A stretch of DNA of 50,786 nt from a virus. The stretch spans positions 1-50,786 of the IMG/VR virus record IMGVR_UViG_3300028610_001199. One strand, written 5' to 3'. Shown here one piece after another: positions 1 through 7,244 of this stretch; the first letter of the stretch is position 1, and every line of letters begins with the position of its first letter. The notes under the pieces were generated by a model that made no database searches, was not told where the DNA came from, and worked only from the letters and a program-made list of their open reading frames with translations. A program made the position numbers and the translations under genes.

Positions 1-144
1 TTAGATAAAATTAAAGAACATATTAATTTAAAGGAGAAAGAATAATATGAGAAAATGGATTAGAAATTGGTTATTAAAAGACGAAGAAGACTATATAAAC
101 TTAAAAGAAAAATTAAAGGATCATAAAGAATATGCAGAACAAGA
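1..144. repeat. Terminal direct repeat, left copy
   Basis: These 144 bases are identical to 50643-50786. The first 45 bases are the end of the gene that begins at 50454, with stop TAA at 43-45, and the rest is the start of the gene at 47. The match shows the sequence is circular or terminally redundant. The overlap length alone cannot tell an assembly overlap from a real packaged terminal repeat. Confidence 0.97.
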
Positions 145-478
145 AATAGAAAGACATACTAATGCAATAAAAGATACCTTAAAAACGAATAAAAAGAATA
201 TTGAAAATCAAACAGATAGAGATGCTGAAAAGCTAGCGGAAATGTTTTACTCTATAATAAACCATACGACAAGGATAGACGTGGGATATCATCGTGATTA
301 TATTTATCGAGAATATGTAAAAGATGCCATGGTTAGAATTTCCGAAGAGTATGCTTTAAAGGCAATTGATGAAAAAATAACTGACGCACAAAGTAAAATT
401 GATGAGATTGTAAATAAAGATAGTTTTATAAGAGAGTTAGTAATTAAAATTAATGAATCTCAATTAAATAAAGGATAG
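47..478 (+). CDS. Hypothetical helical protein
   Basis: This 143-aa protein was not recognised. It is very rich in Lys, Glu, Asp and Asn, looks almost wholly alpha-helical with long coiled-coil-like stretches (about residues 12-60 and 100-140), and starts with a short amphipathic segment, MRKWIRNWLL. A ribosome site AAAGGAG lies about 11 bases upstream of the ATG. It stands between the 77-aa gene that closes the circle and the Rad52-type gene, one base before the latter, so it is cotranscribed with the exonuclease and annealing protein. An accessory role in recombination is only a guess from position. Confidence 0.75.
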   Translation: MRKWIRNWLLKDEEDYINLKEKLKDHKEYAEQEIERHTNAIKDTLKTNKKNIENQTDRDAEKLAEMFYSIINHTTRIDVGYHRDYIYREYVKDAMVRISEEYALKAIDEKITDAQSKIDEIVNKDSFIRELVIKINESQLNKG

Positions 479-479
479 A

Positions 480-1337
480 ATGATGGGAAAAGATTACAGA
501 ACATTGCTATTAGCACCATTCCCTATTGAAGATGTTGAATTTAGAGTAGGATCTACTAATAGGGACAAAACAAAAGGTATGGCGTTGGCCTATATTACAT
601 CTAGAGCTGTTATGGATAGACTAGATGAAGTATTTGGAGTCGGTGGATGGGAAGACGATTATGAGTTATGGCGGGGAAAAGGAGTAAAATGTACAATTCG
701 TGCAAATTTTGATGGTGATTGGATAAATAAAACCGATGGTGCTGATGATACAGACTTTGAAGCGACTAAAGGCGGGTTTTCAGACTCATTTAAGCGTGCT
801 GGTGTTAAGTTTGGTATTGGTAGATACTTATATCAATTACCAGCAGTATGGGTTCCTATTGCGCCAGCAGGGAAATCATTTAAGTTTAGTAATAAGGATG
901 ATATACTAAGAAAGATGAAGGGGTTTTATCCTAAGCCAATTAATATTGTAGATGAGAAGGTACCAGAAAAGCCTAAACCTAAACCCCCGCCTATACCTGT
1001 AGGTAGTTGGGAAGATGCAAGGTTAATAGTTGCACCTTATCCTGATGGGAAAAAGAAGGGTCAATGTTGGGAGAAGTTTACAAAACAAGAAGTATACTTG
1101 TTAAGTTCCTATAGAAATGATAAAAAAACTGATGAATTCAACGATAGAATTAATCTACAATCCACCAAGGAGTATTTATATAAATCATTTTTAGAATTAG
1201 ACTTAGATGAATCTGATTGGGTAGATCTATTGAAGGGAACTTTTGGTGTTGATTCTATAGATAATCTCTATGGGGTAACTAAGGGAGCAGTCGAGAACTT
1301 TTCCAAGCATAAAAAGAAAATAGGAGAACTAGTATAA
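480..1337 (+). CDS. Rad52/Rad22-type single-strand annealing protein
   Basis: This is a likely single-strand DNA annealing recombinase of the Rad52/Rad22 group. Residues about 1-130 fit the family: a segment with ITSRAVMDRLDEVFGVGGW, a beta hairpin, and DFEATKGGFSDSFKRAGVKF followed by GIGRYLYQLP, which is the characteristic central block of phage Rad52-like proteins. A Pro/Lys linker at about 158-172 joins a second, less conserved domain of about 110 aa that may help in DNA binding or partner contact. The start has AAAGGA at the right distance. In the circular genome the PD-(D/E)XK exonuclease lies a few genes upstream in the same operon, the usual exonuclease plus annealase pairing. It probably acts in recombination-dependent replication and concatemer formation. 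Confidence 0.85.
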   Translation: MMGKDYRTLLLAPFPIEDVEFRVGSTNRDKTKGMALAYITSRAVMDRLDEVFGVGGWEDDYELWRGKGVKCTIRANFDGDWINKTDGADDTDFEATKGGFSDSFKRAGVKFGIGRYLYQLPAVWVPIAPAGKSFKFSNKDDILRKMKGFYPKPINIVDEKVPEKPKPKPPPIPVGSWEDARLIVAPYPDGKKKGQCWEKFTKQEVYLLSSYRNDKKTDEFNDRINLQSTKEYLYKSFLELDLDESDWVDLLKGTFGVDSIDNLYGVTKGAVENFSKHKKKIGELV

Positions 1338-1519
1338 TGGACAAGAGAACGATTGATAGAGTAGTCCATGAGATTGAAATAATGGAGTCGATAGCCAGTG
1401 GAGATCATGATAATTCTAATATCAAGGAACATAAAGATGAATGTATAGGTCAAATAGCAGCATTAAGAACATTAAGAAAAGAAATCTTAACTTGGGAGAC
1501 AGAAGATGGAGCTGATTAG
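1337..1519 (+). CDS. Hypothetical small protein
   Basis: This 60-aa, mostly helical acidic protein starts at an ATG that overlaps the TAA stop of the annealing gene by one base, so translation is probably coupled. It has no recognisable domain. The reverse-strand reading frame across the same bases lacks a ribosome site and is a shadow. Confidence 0.6.
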   Translation: MDKRTIDRVVHEIEIMESIASGDHDNSNIKEHKDECIGQIAALRTLRKEILTWETEDGAD

Positions 1520-1724
1520 TAAAGAAGAATTGATGAATCTGTTGAATGTAACAAGGATTGCTGTAGAGCTTTCAATAGATAAAGACGGCTCAGAAGGGAA
1601 AATGTTGACAAGTGGTGCTTTAGCTGTGTTAGAAAAAGTAGAAGAAGAAATTAATAAGCTAGTAATAAAGTTAGAAATTGATATGGCAAAACCAGAAGGA
1701 GAAGAAGATGGCAGACAAGAGTAA
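1506..1724 (+). CDS. Hypothetical small helical protein
   Basis: This 72-aa acidic protein overlaps the end of the previous gene by 14 bases. Its sequence, rich in Glu, Leu and Ile with heptad-like spacing (about residues 35-60), suggests a helical or coiled-coil fold. A site like GGGAGACAGAAG precedes the ATG. It overlaps the next gene by 17 bases in the same coupled series. Function unknown. Confidence 0.6.
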   Translation: MELISKEELMNLLNVTRIAVELSIDKDGSEGKMLTSGALAVLEKVEEEINKLVIKLEIDMAKPEGEEDGRQE

Positions 1725-2004
1725 AATAGACGAAGCTTTAGATACAATTATAGATCAGATAAGAGAGAAAGCAATTACAGGTAGAGTCTTAGGAAATGTA
1801 AAACTGATAGTGGAAGGTGGGATCGCTGGACTAGAAGAAATATTAGCTGAAGGCGGGGAAGAAAGTAGGGAATCTGCTATAGGTGGGCTTAACGCACTCA
1901 CAGCGTTATTAACTATGGTTGAGAACTATCATGATCTCCAAAAGATGTACGATTCTATGAAAGAAACCGTAGATAATGGGAATAACGATACTACAATTAA
2001 TTAA
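1708..2004 (+). CDS. Hypothetical protein
   Basis: A 98-aa protein. The ATG at 1708 was preferred to one 30 bases earlier because AGAAGGAGAAG precedes it directly. Small residues and helices dominate, with a glycine-rich middle (EGGIAGLEEILAEGGEE) and a negatively charged, Asn/Asp-rich tail. It was not recognised. It is the last convincing gene of the operon that crosses the ends of the window. Confidence 0.6.
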   Translation: MADKSKIDEALDTIIDQIREKAITGRVLGNVKLIVEGGIAGLEEILAEGGEESRESAIGGLNALTALLTMVENYHDLQKMYDSMKETVDNGNNDTTIN

Positions 2005-2015
2005 GGAGAAGAACT

Positions 2016-2087
2016 ATGTTAGAATTACTAGAATTATTATTCGGTACCCATCAAGATACAAATGATCCAAAAGTACCGCCCCTATGA
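2016..2087 (+). CDS. Possible 23-aa leader-size ORF
   Basis: A very short frame, MLELLELLFGTHQDTNDPKV and three more residues, starts 4 bases after a good AAGGAGAAG. The ribosome site is the only support, so it may be a remnant rather than a gene. Confidence 0.3.
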   Translation: MLELLELLFGTHQDTNDPKVPPL

Positions 2088-2130
2088 TCGCATATAATTA
2101 TCAACAAAAAGGAGAATTGCCTATAGAAAA

Positions 2131-2184
2131 TAACTAGTTTTAAGGGCTAATATTTACTAGATTAACTAGTTGTAAGGGGCTAAT
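2131..2184. repeat. Short direct repeat before terminator
   Basis: The sequence AACTAGTTTTAAGGGCTAAT is followed about 31 bases later by AACTAGTTGTAAGGGGCTAAT-like sequence. The two copies lie between the last gene of the plus operon and the bidirectional terminator. Role unknown; they could be termination or RNA-processing sites. Confidence 0.6.
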
Positions 2185-2199
2185 TAATCTAAGTCAAAC

Positions 2200-2245
2200 A
2201 AGGGTAGTAGTTGCGTTTAAACTGGTGTACGCGATTGCTACCCTT
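2200..2245. terminator. Bidirectional terminator hairpin
   Basis: Arms 2200-2216 and 2229-2245 pair over 17 bp without a gap, using 14 Watson-Crick and 3 G-U pairs on the plus transcript, with a 12-base loop. T-rich sequence follows on the plus side. The hairpin lies between the converging plus operon (last gene about 2004-2087) and the late minus operon (stop at 2251), so it probably ends both. Confidence 0.85.
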
Positions 2246-2250
2246 TCTAT

Positions 2251-5200
2251 TTAGAATTCAGGCGCTGGTCTAGTTAAGGCTTCAGCTCCAGGAATATTTC
2301 TAGTTCGTCTGCGTAGAAACTTCTCAACTTCATCACCAACACTAACATCCTGACTTTCATCTAACATCCTGTCAATTAATTTAATGCTGTTCTCAACTTC
2401 ATCTACCGCAGTTCCAAGAGTAGGCCCAGCAAGTAAGTCTATAGTTTTCCCATAGCTAGCAGCTTTCCATACATCACTGAAGATTCCTAACGATGCAGCA
2501 GCAGACCAATTATTCAATATCCGCTCCATACCATTGTCTTCTCGCTGATCTTTACCTTTTAAAAGATTCTTTGCCCCAATAATACCTTCTCCAGCTATTT
2601 GTGAAGTTGCTAAGAAAGTCATTAAAGGTGCAAGGTTTCCCCTTTTTGCTGGCTTGAGAACATGTTCTCCCATAAATTTAGCTTGGTTAATAGCAAACGA
2701 TTTGAATTGAAATAATAGGGACCCCATTGGATGGGATGCCCAGTAAGGTAGATCTTCTGGTCTAGCTGAGAATTGGGTCATTCTAGAAAATCTCCACATA
2801 GCATTCTCTACATCACTCTCAATTACCACTGAGACGTCACCAGCCTTAATCTTAGCGATCTTCTCCTTAGTTAGACCCAAGTTCTTCAGGTCTATCTCTG
2901 CTTGCTTTAATTTGCCTGTAGCTTTAGCCCAAACTCTATCCGGATGGGCAACGATATCTACTGCATGGTCAAAATATTGTTTCCCAACATTAGCAGCGAA
3001 TAGCCTGTTCGCTTGTTCAATCTTAGAGAATCCATTAAGTTGTAATAAGGCATTGGCAGACTTAGACGATATTCCTTTTCCAGACAACCCACTGATGTCT
3101 CGTATTGATTGCTGGATAGCTACACCAGATCTTCTTGCAGCATCATTCCCGTTATTAACCACCATCTCTTTTATTGCACCAGCTATAATCTTTGTTCCCC
3201 TAACATATCCTAATGCAGCGGCTTTCGGCACTGTTGTTATTAATGATTGCATAGAGTTTGCTATAGAAGAAAAACCTAATTTTTCTAGAACTTGAATATT
3301 TTTCATTGTACTTGCAACGACTGCTAGAGATGCATCGTTCTCAAGCCCCATAATACGACTCTTCATCTCGCCCAACATTTGTTGAGAAGGCCCGTCAGGT
3401 ATAGATTTTATTAACTCATCACCGGTTCTAAATTCAGGACCAAATACTGCCTTACCGCCATCTTCCAAATATATGTGTTCTCCGAATCTACGATTAGCAC
3501 CTTCCAAGTATTGCTCGATTCCAAGAAGTACATCATTTTTATATCTCTTATTACCACGACGAGTATCAACAAAAGACTTTGGATCTCCTAGCCAGCCGTC
3601 AACATTAAACAATCTTTCACGCTCTAGATGGGGGTCTTTACGGTTCTTGCTCCATTCCATCATCTCATTTAATTTAGCAACAGCGCCAGCTTCATCTACC
3701 CCTTCTTTCTGCATAATACTTTTAATAATCTTTTTTCTTTTCTTAGTAGTTCCCATAAAGTCAGAAGTAAAGCTATGGGGAAAATAGTTGTCAAGACGAG
3801 TAATACCTATTTTATTACCAGAAGAGTTCACAGTTTGTAAGCCTATCTGTTCTTTGAAGTTAGCGTATTTAGTTGTTAACTTCTCTAAGCCTTCACGTAA
3901 TTGGAGTTGTTTAGCAGTTAACTTGCCAATAGCTTCAGGATTCTCTAGAGATTCAACAACATTTCTCCAATCCTTGCCACCAGCTTTAAGAGAGCTGTCT
4001 AAATTCCTAATCTCAGTTAAGTCTTTAGAAAGGTTGCTATCTGTAAATTTTCTCATATTAAGAACTCTTTCAGCAAACTCTACTCCAGATTCACCAAAGG
4101 TCCGTGCCATCCCATCCATCGTTCCAAACGCATTAAATCTCATACGAGTCCAAGCTTCTTTTACTGAACTAGAAACCTCTCTTAAGCTCTCACCTATGCC
4201 TTTAAAACTTACATCAACTTCATTGCCCGTTCGAAGGATAACAGCTTTCTCTTCTGGAGTCATGCCTTTTGTGATCTTCTTTAGACGCTTCTCCATAGTT
4301 AGGATTTGTTCCTGGGTTATAGCATCTTCACCTGTAAATCTAAAATCATCAACGCCTTGACCTTCTTTAAAGGCAAGTTCTAGAGCATCACCATCAACTT
4401 TTTTGCTTTTAGCTATTGCAAACATGCGTTTCTGGTCTTTAGAAAATGACCTTCTTACGTTCCCCTTATTGTCAACTACTTGAACACGAGAAACAAATTC
4501 TTTCGGATTAGGTGGATCTGCTTTCATGGTATTGTTAAAGACCCTAATTCTTTCTTCTTCAACAGCCTTAGCTAGATCATCGCCTTCTTTAAGAAGGATT
4601 CTTTCATTAGTTTTCTTGTCTATATATGTTTCTCTAGTAACTTTCTTAACACCTTGGTTAACAGAACTAGATAATTGATCTGCATTATTTGTAATAACAG
4701 CGTCAGGAACGTCAATAGTATTTGTATTAATAACTCTTCTAACAGTAGTTACTTCATCAGGAGTTAATTCGCTAACCGATTTCTTAGCTAGTTTGCCTAG
4801 ACTCTTTTCAAGTTTAACTCCAATTGTAGCACCACCAACAACTTCTAGGCTGAAACCAACAACATCTCTAACTGATATCTCGGTACCAAACGCTTCTATA
4901 GCTGGACCAGCGGGAACACCTATTTTCTCTAGAGTAGTAGATGCTGCTTTAATTTTTGGAGTTTCTACATCAAAGGTAGTACCGAATACTCCAGGCTGAA
5001 ACGCTTTACCACCAGCTTCTAATGCAGCAGTTAATGGATTCCCACCTTCTACAATAGCTTCAGTAGCGCCTAATGCAGCTTGAATAGGAGCTTCACCTAA
5101 TGCTATAGCGCCTTCAATACCACCTACAACACCAGTAGCTCTACCAACACCTTCCATTATCTGTCCAATAGATAACTTACTAAAGTCTTCAGATGCCTTC

Positions 5201-5562
5201 CTTAACCCTTCCATTAATCCAGGTGGGGTTAAAGGTTGTGCTCTTAATTCTTCAGCAGATCCCGGTTCTGGAGTTACTTCTTGAGCTGGCAATGTAGATA
5301 TAAGGGAATCAATTTCAGTCAACTCATCTGCAGATAAATCAGTTAATTGTCCGCTCTCTCTAAGTTGCTGCAATTCCTTAATATCTGCTACCTTTTGTTC
5401 AGACAAAGGTTCTAATTTTGGAGTTGGTAATGTAGCTATTAATGAATCAATCTCTGCTAATTCACCAGCGTCAAGATCAGCTAATTGCCCACTATCCCTC
5501 AATTGCTTTAGCTCTTGTCTATCAGCTACTTGTTCATCTGTTAATTTATCGCCATTTGCCAC
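2251..5562 (-). CDS. Very large internal virion / DNA-ejection protein
   Basis: This 1103-aa protein is the last gene of the late operon, the usual place of the large ejection (internal virion) protein of T7-like and P22-like podoviruses. The first 90 residues hold two tandem copies of a unit of about 40-45 aa, each with ADRQELKQLRDSGQL-like sequence and ending EIDSLIATLP or EIDSLISTLP. Next comes a Gly/Ala-rich, membrane-seeking stretch (about 130-260) and then a long, mainly helical body with basic clusters. It contains a possible amphipathic region near 740-800 but no lysozyme or transglycosylase motif that I can see. The assignment rests on size, composition, repeats and position. Confidence 0.7.
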   Translation of the reverse strand: MANGDKLTDEQVADRQELKQLRDSGQLADLDAGELAEIDSLIATLPTPKLEPLSEQKVADIKELQQLRESGQLTDLSADELTEIDSLISTLPAQEVTPEPGSAEELRAQPLTPPGLMEGLRKASEDFSKLSIGQIMEGVGRATGVVGGIEGAIALGEAPIQAALGATEAIVEGGNPLTAALEAGGKAFQPGVFGTTFDVETPKIKAASTTLEKIGVPAGPAIEAFGTEISVRDVVGFSLEVVGGATIGVKLEKSLGKLAKKSVSELTPDEVTTVRRVINTNTIDVPDAVITNNADQLSSSVNQGVKKVTRETYIDKKTNERILLKEGDDLAKAVEEERIRVFNNTMKADPPNPKEFVSRVQVVDNKGNVRRSFSKDQKRMFAIAKSKKVDGDALELAFKEGQGVDDFRFTGEDAITQEQILTMEKRLKKITKGMTPEEKAVILRTGNEVDVSFKGIGESLREVSSSVKEAWTRMRFNAFGTMDGMARTFGESGVEFAERVLNMRKFTDSNLSKDLTEIRNLDSSLKAGGKDWRNVVESLENPEAIGKLTAKQLQLREGLEKLTTKYANFKEQIGLQTVNSSGNKIGITRLDNYFPHSFTSDFMGTTKKRKKIIKSIMQKEGVDEAGAVAKLNEMMEWSKNRKDPHLERERLFNVDGWLGDPKSFVDTRRGNKRYKNDVLLGIEQYLEGANRRFGEHIYLEDGGKAVFGPEFRTGDELIKSIPDGPSQQMLGEMKSRIMGLENDASLAVVASTMKNIQVLEKLGFSSIANSMQSLITTVPKAAALGYVRGTKIIAGAIKEMVVNNGNDAARRSGVAIQQSIRDISGLSGKGISSKSANALLQLNGFSKIEQANRLFAANVGKQYFDHAVDIVAHPDRVWAKATGKLKQAEIDLKNLGLTKEKIAKIKAGDVSVVIESDVENAMWRFSRMTQFSARPEDLPYWASHPMGSLLFQFKSFAINQAKFMGEHVLKPAKRGNLAPLMTFLATSQIAGEGIIGAKNLLKGKDQREDNGMERILNNWSAAASLGIFSDVWKAASYGKTIDLLAGPTLGTAVDEVENSIKLIDRMLDESQDVSVGDEVEKFLRRRTRNIPGAEALTRPAPEF

Positions 5563-5564
5563 TA

Positions 5565-6656
5565 TTATTTCCTAGATCTTTTAGCTAATAGTCTAGCACG
5601 TTCTAATGCCGTTAACTTTGTTTCTTCAGTTAGTACTTCTGGTTGACCTTCAAATCCAGATGCTTCTCCAGATGGGGTTAAAGCACTAAGTATTGATTGC
5701 GGTATTTGATTGCGTTGAACTAGTTTTTGAATTAAATCACCACGATTTTTAACAAGGAAAGCAAAATCTAGTAACTCCATAAACTCGGGGCTGATACCTT
5801 CTAATCTTTCTTCAGTTCCTTCTATTTTATCTACAAAATCCTCAACAGAAAAATCCCCTGTAAATAGACTTAAGAATCCCGTCCTTTTTGAAAGTTCCTT
5901 AAAGTCTGAGTGGGCTTTAATCTGTGCCTTAGCTTTTTTGAACAGACTTTCTCTTTCCCCTTTAGGTATAGAGATAAAGGACTTACTGCCTTCTCCCCTT
6001 GACCTAGCATTTAGAAACCCAGGAAGGAAATCTAGTTGCGTAAAATCTCTCTTAGCTTGTCTTTTATTTGTATCTCTAAAAGAATTAATACTTTCAGGAG
6101 TAAATATATTTGAGAACGTGGTTGGAATCTCATCAGTCTCTTTCAACCTTACATTTTGTTTAGCAATCTCCCTTGCAGTTGTTTCTTGTGCTAGTTGTTG
6201 CGGGGTCTCAGTTGTAGTTAATGTTGGTAGTTTTAATCCTAATTGAGTAGCTAATCCTGTTATTGCCCCACGCTCTCCAGGAGTAAACCCTTGTGGCGCT
6301 TGTTGAGATATAAACCCACCTAACCGTTGTTGTGCTTCAGTTTGTTGTTGTGCTTGTATCTGGGCTTGTCTTTGCTGTTCAATCTTAGCCCCGCTAACAT
6401 TTTCTAGATTAAGTTGTCTAAACAATTGTGGTGCTAAAGAAGCGTTACCAGTAATAGCTATAATGTCTGTTATTGTCTCACTTACAGGTTGATTAGATAA
6501 ATCTGTATCTTGTAAAAAACTAGCTAGTGTTTGAGATCGTAATTGAGATTCTTGTTGCTTTTGTTGTCTATCTCGTCGCAATCTTATAGATTCTTGCTGT
6601 CTTGACAATCCCCCTAGTGCTTGACTAAGTGGACCAAACGGATTAGGAATTCCCAT
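5565..6656 (-). CDS. Gln-rich presumed ejection protein
   Basis: A 363-aa protein with a strongly glutamine-rich N-terminal half (runs such as QAQIQAQQQTEAQQRL near 120-140) and a charged helical C-terminal half. It starts at the base where the next upstream gene ends (shared base 6656) and lies two bases before the 1103-aa gene. Podovirus ejection proteins are commonly encoded as three neighbours of this kind, so a role in forming the trans-envelope DNA channel is inferred. No named family was recognised. Confidence 0.6.
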   Translation of the reverse strand: MGIPNPFGPLSQALGGLSRQQESIRLRRDRQQKQQESQLRSQTLASFLQDTDLSNQPVSETITDIIAITGNASLAPQLFRQLNLENVSGAKIEQQRQAQIQAQQQTEAQQRLGGFISQQAPQGFTPGERGAITGLATQLGLKLPTLTTTETPQQLAQETTAREIAKQNVRLKETDEIPTTFSNIFTPESINSFRDTNKRQAKRDFTQLDFLPGFLNARSRGEGSKSFISIPKGERESLFKKAKAQIKAHSDFKELSKRTGFLSLFTGDFSVEDFVDKIEGTEERLEGISPEFMELLDFAFLVKNRGDLIQKLVQRNQIPQSILSALTPSGEASGFEGQPEVLTEETKLTALERARLLAKRSRK

Positions 6657-7243
6657 TATGCGAAACTCCCAAAGAATTGTTGTTGTTCAAATTGATTCCC
6701 TTGATTCCCAAATTGGAATTGGTCTTGATCAAGTTCACTATCTTGGTCAAATTGAAGGAAAGGAGCTAATTGTTGGTTAACTGATTGCATGTTCTGTTGC
6801 CCGAACTGTTGCTGTTGCTGATTTTGTCCAAATTGTTGCCCTAGTCCAAATAAAGCCCCGCCTGCACCTGCTAATCCAGATAAAGCAGCTTGTTTTTGCT
6901 GTTGCTGAAACTGTTGACTCTGAATTTGCTGTTGTCTTAACCTTGCCATAGCTTGATTTCTCCTTCCTTGGAATTGGCCTGCGATACGAGCTTGAGCATC
7001 CTGAATAACAGATTGGATAGATCCTGATTGAGATAATCCGGCAGAAGCGAATCTAGCTTGAGCTCCTGACGCTGCTTGACCAAAAGCCCTTTGCTCTTGC
7101 CCACCAATGCCTTGAAGTAATTCTTGTCGAAGTTGTCCGAAATCTGGACCTCCTTTACCAGCTCCACGAAATGCACCAACTGCACCCGCAGCACTAGATA
7201 TAGCTCCTACTCCTTGTAATATTAATGCTAATGGTAAAGCCAT
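6656..7243 (-). CDS. Gln-rich presumed internal virion protein
   Basis: A 195-aa protein that opens with a hydrophobic Ala/Gly segment (LALILQGVGAISSAAGAVGA), then an arginine- and glutamine-rich helical part and a C-terminal region in which about every third residue is Gln. The composition resembles small podovirus internal virion proteins such as the T7 gp14 type, which insert in the outer membrane. This is an inference from position and composition, not from a conserved motif. Confidence 0.6.
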   Translation of the reverse strand: MALPLALILQGVGAISSAAGAVGAFRGAGKGGPDFGQLRQELLQGIGGQEQRAFGQAASGAQARFASAGLSQSGSIQSVIQDAQARIAGQFQGRRNQAMARLRQQQIQSQQFQQQQKQAALSGLAGAGGALFGLGQQFGQNQQQQQFGQQNMQSVNQQLAPFLQFDQDSELDQDQFQFGNQGNQFEQQQFFGSFA

Positions 7244-7244
7244 G

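Noticed and set aside
3788-4360. Open frame of 190 aa on the plus strand
   Set aside because: It lies wholly within the 1103-aa minus-strand gene, is not preceded by a suitable ribosome site and has no meaningful domain; it is a shadow frame.
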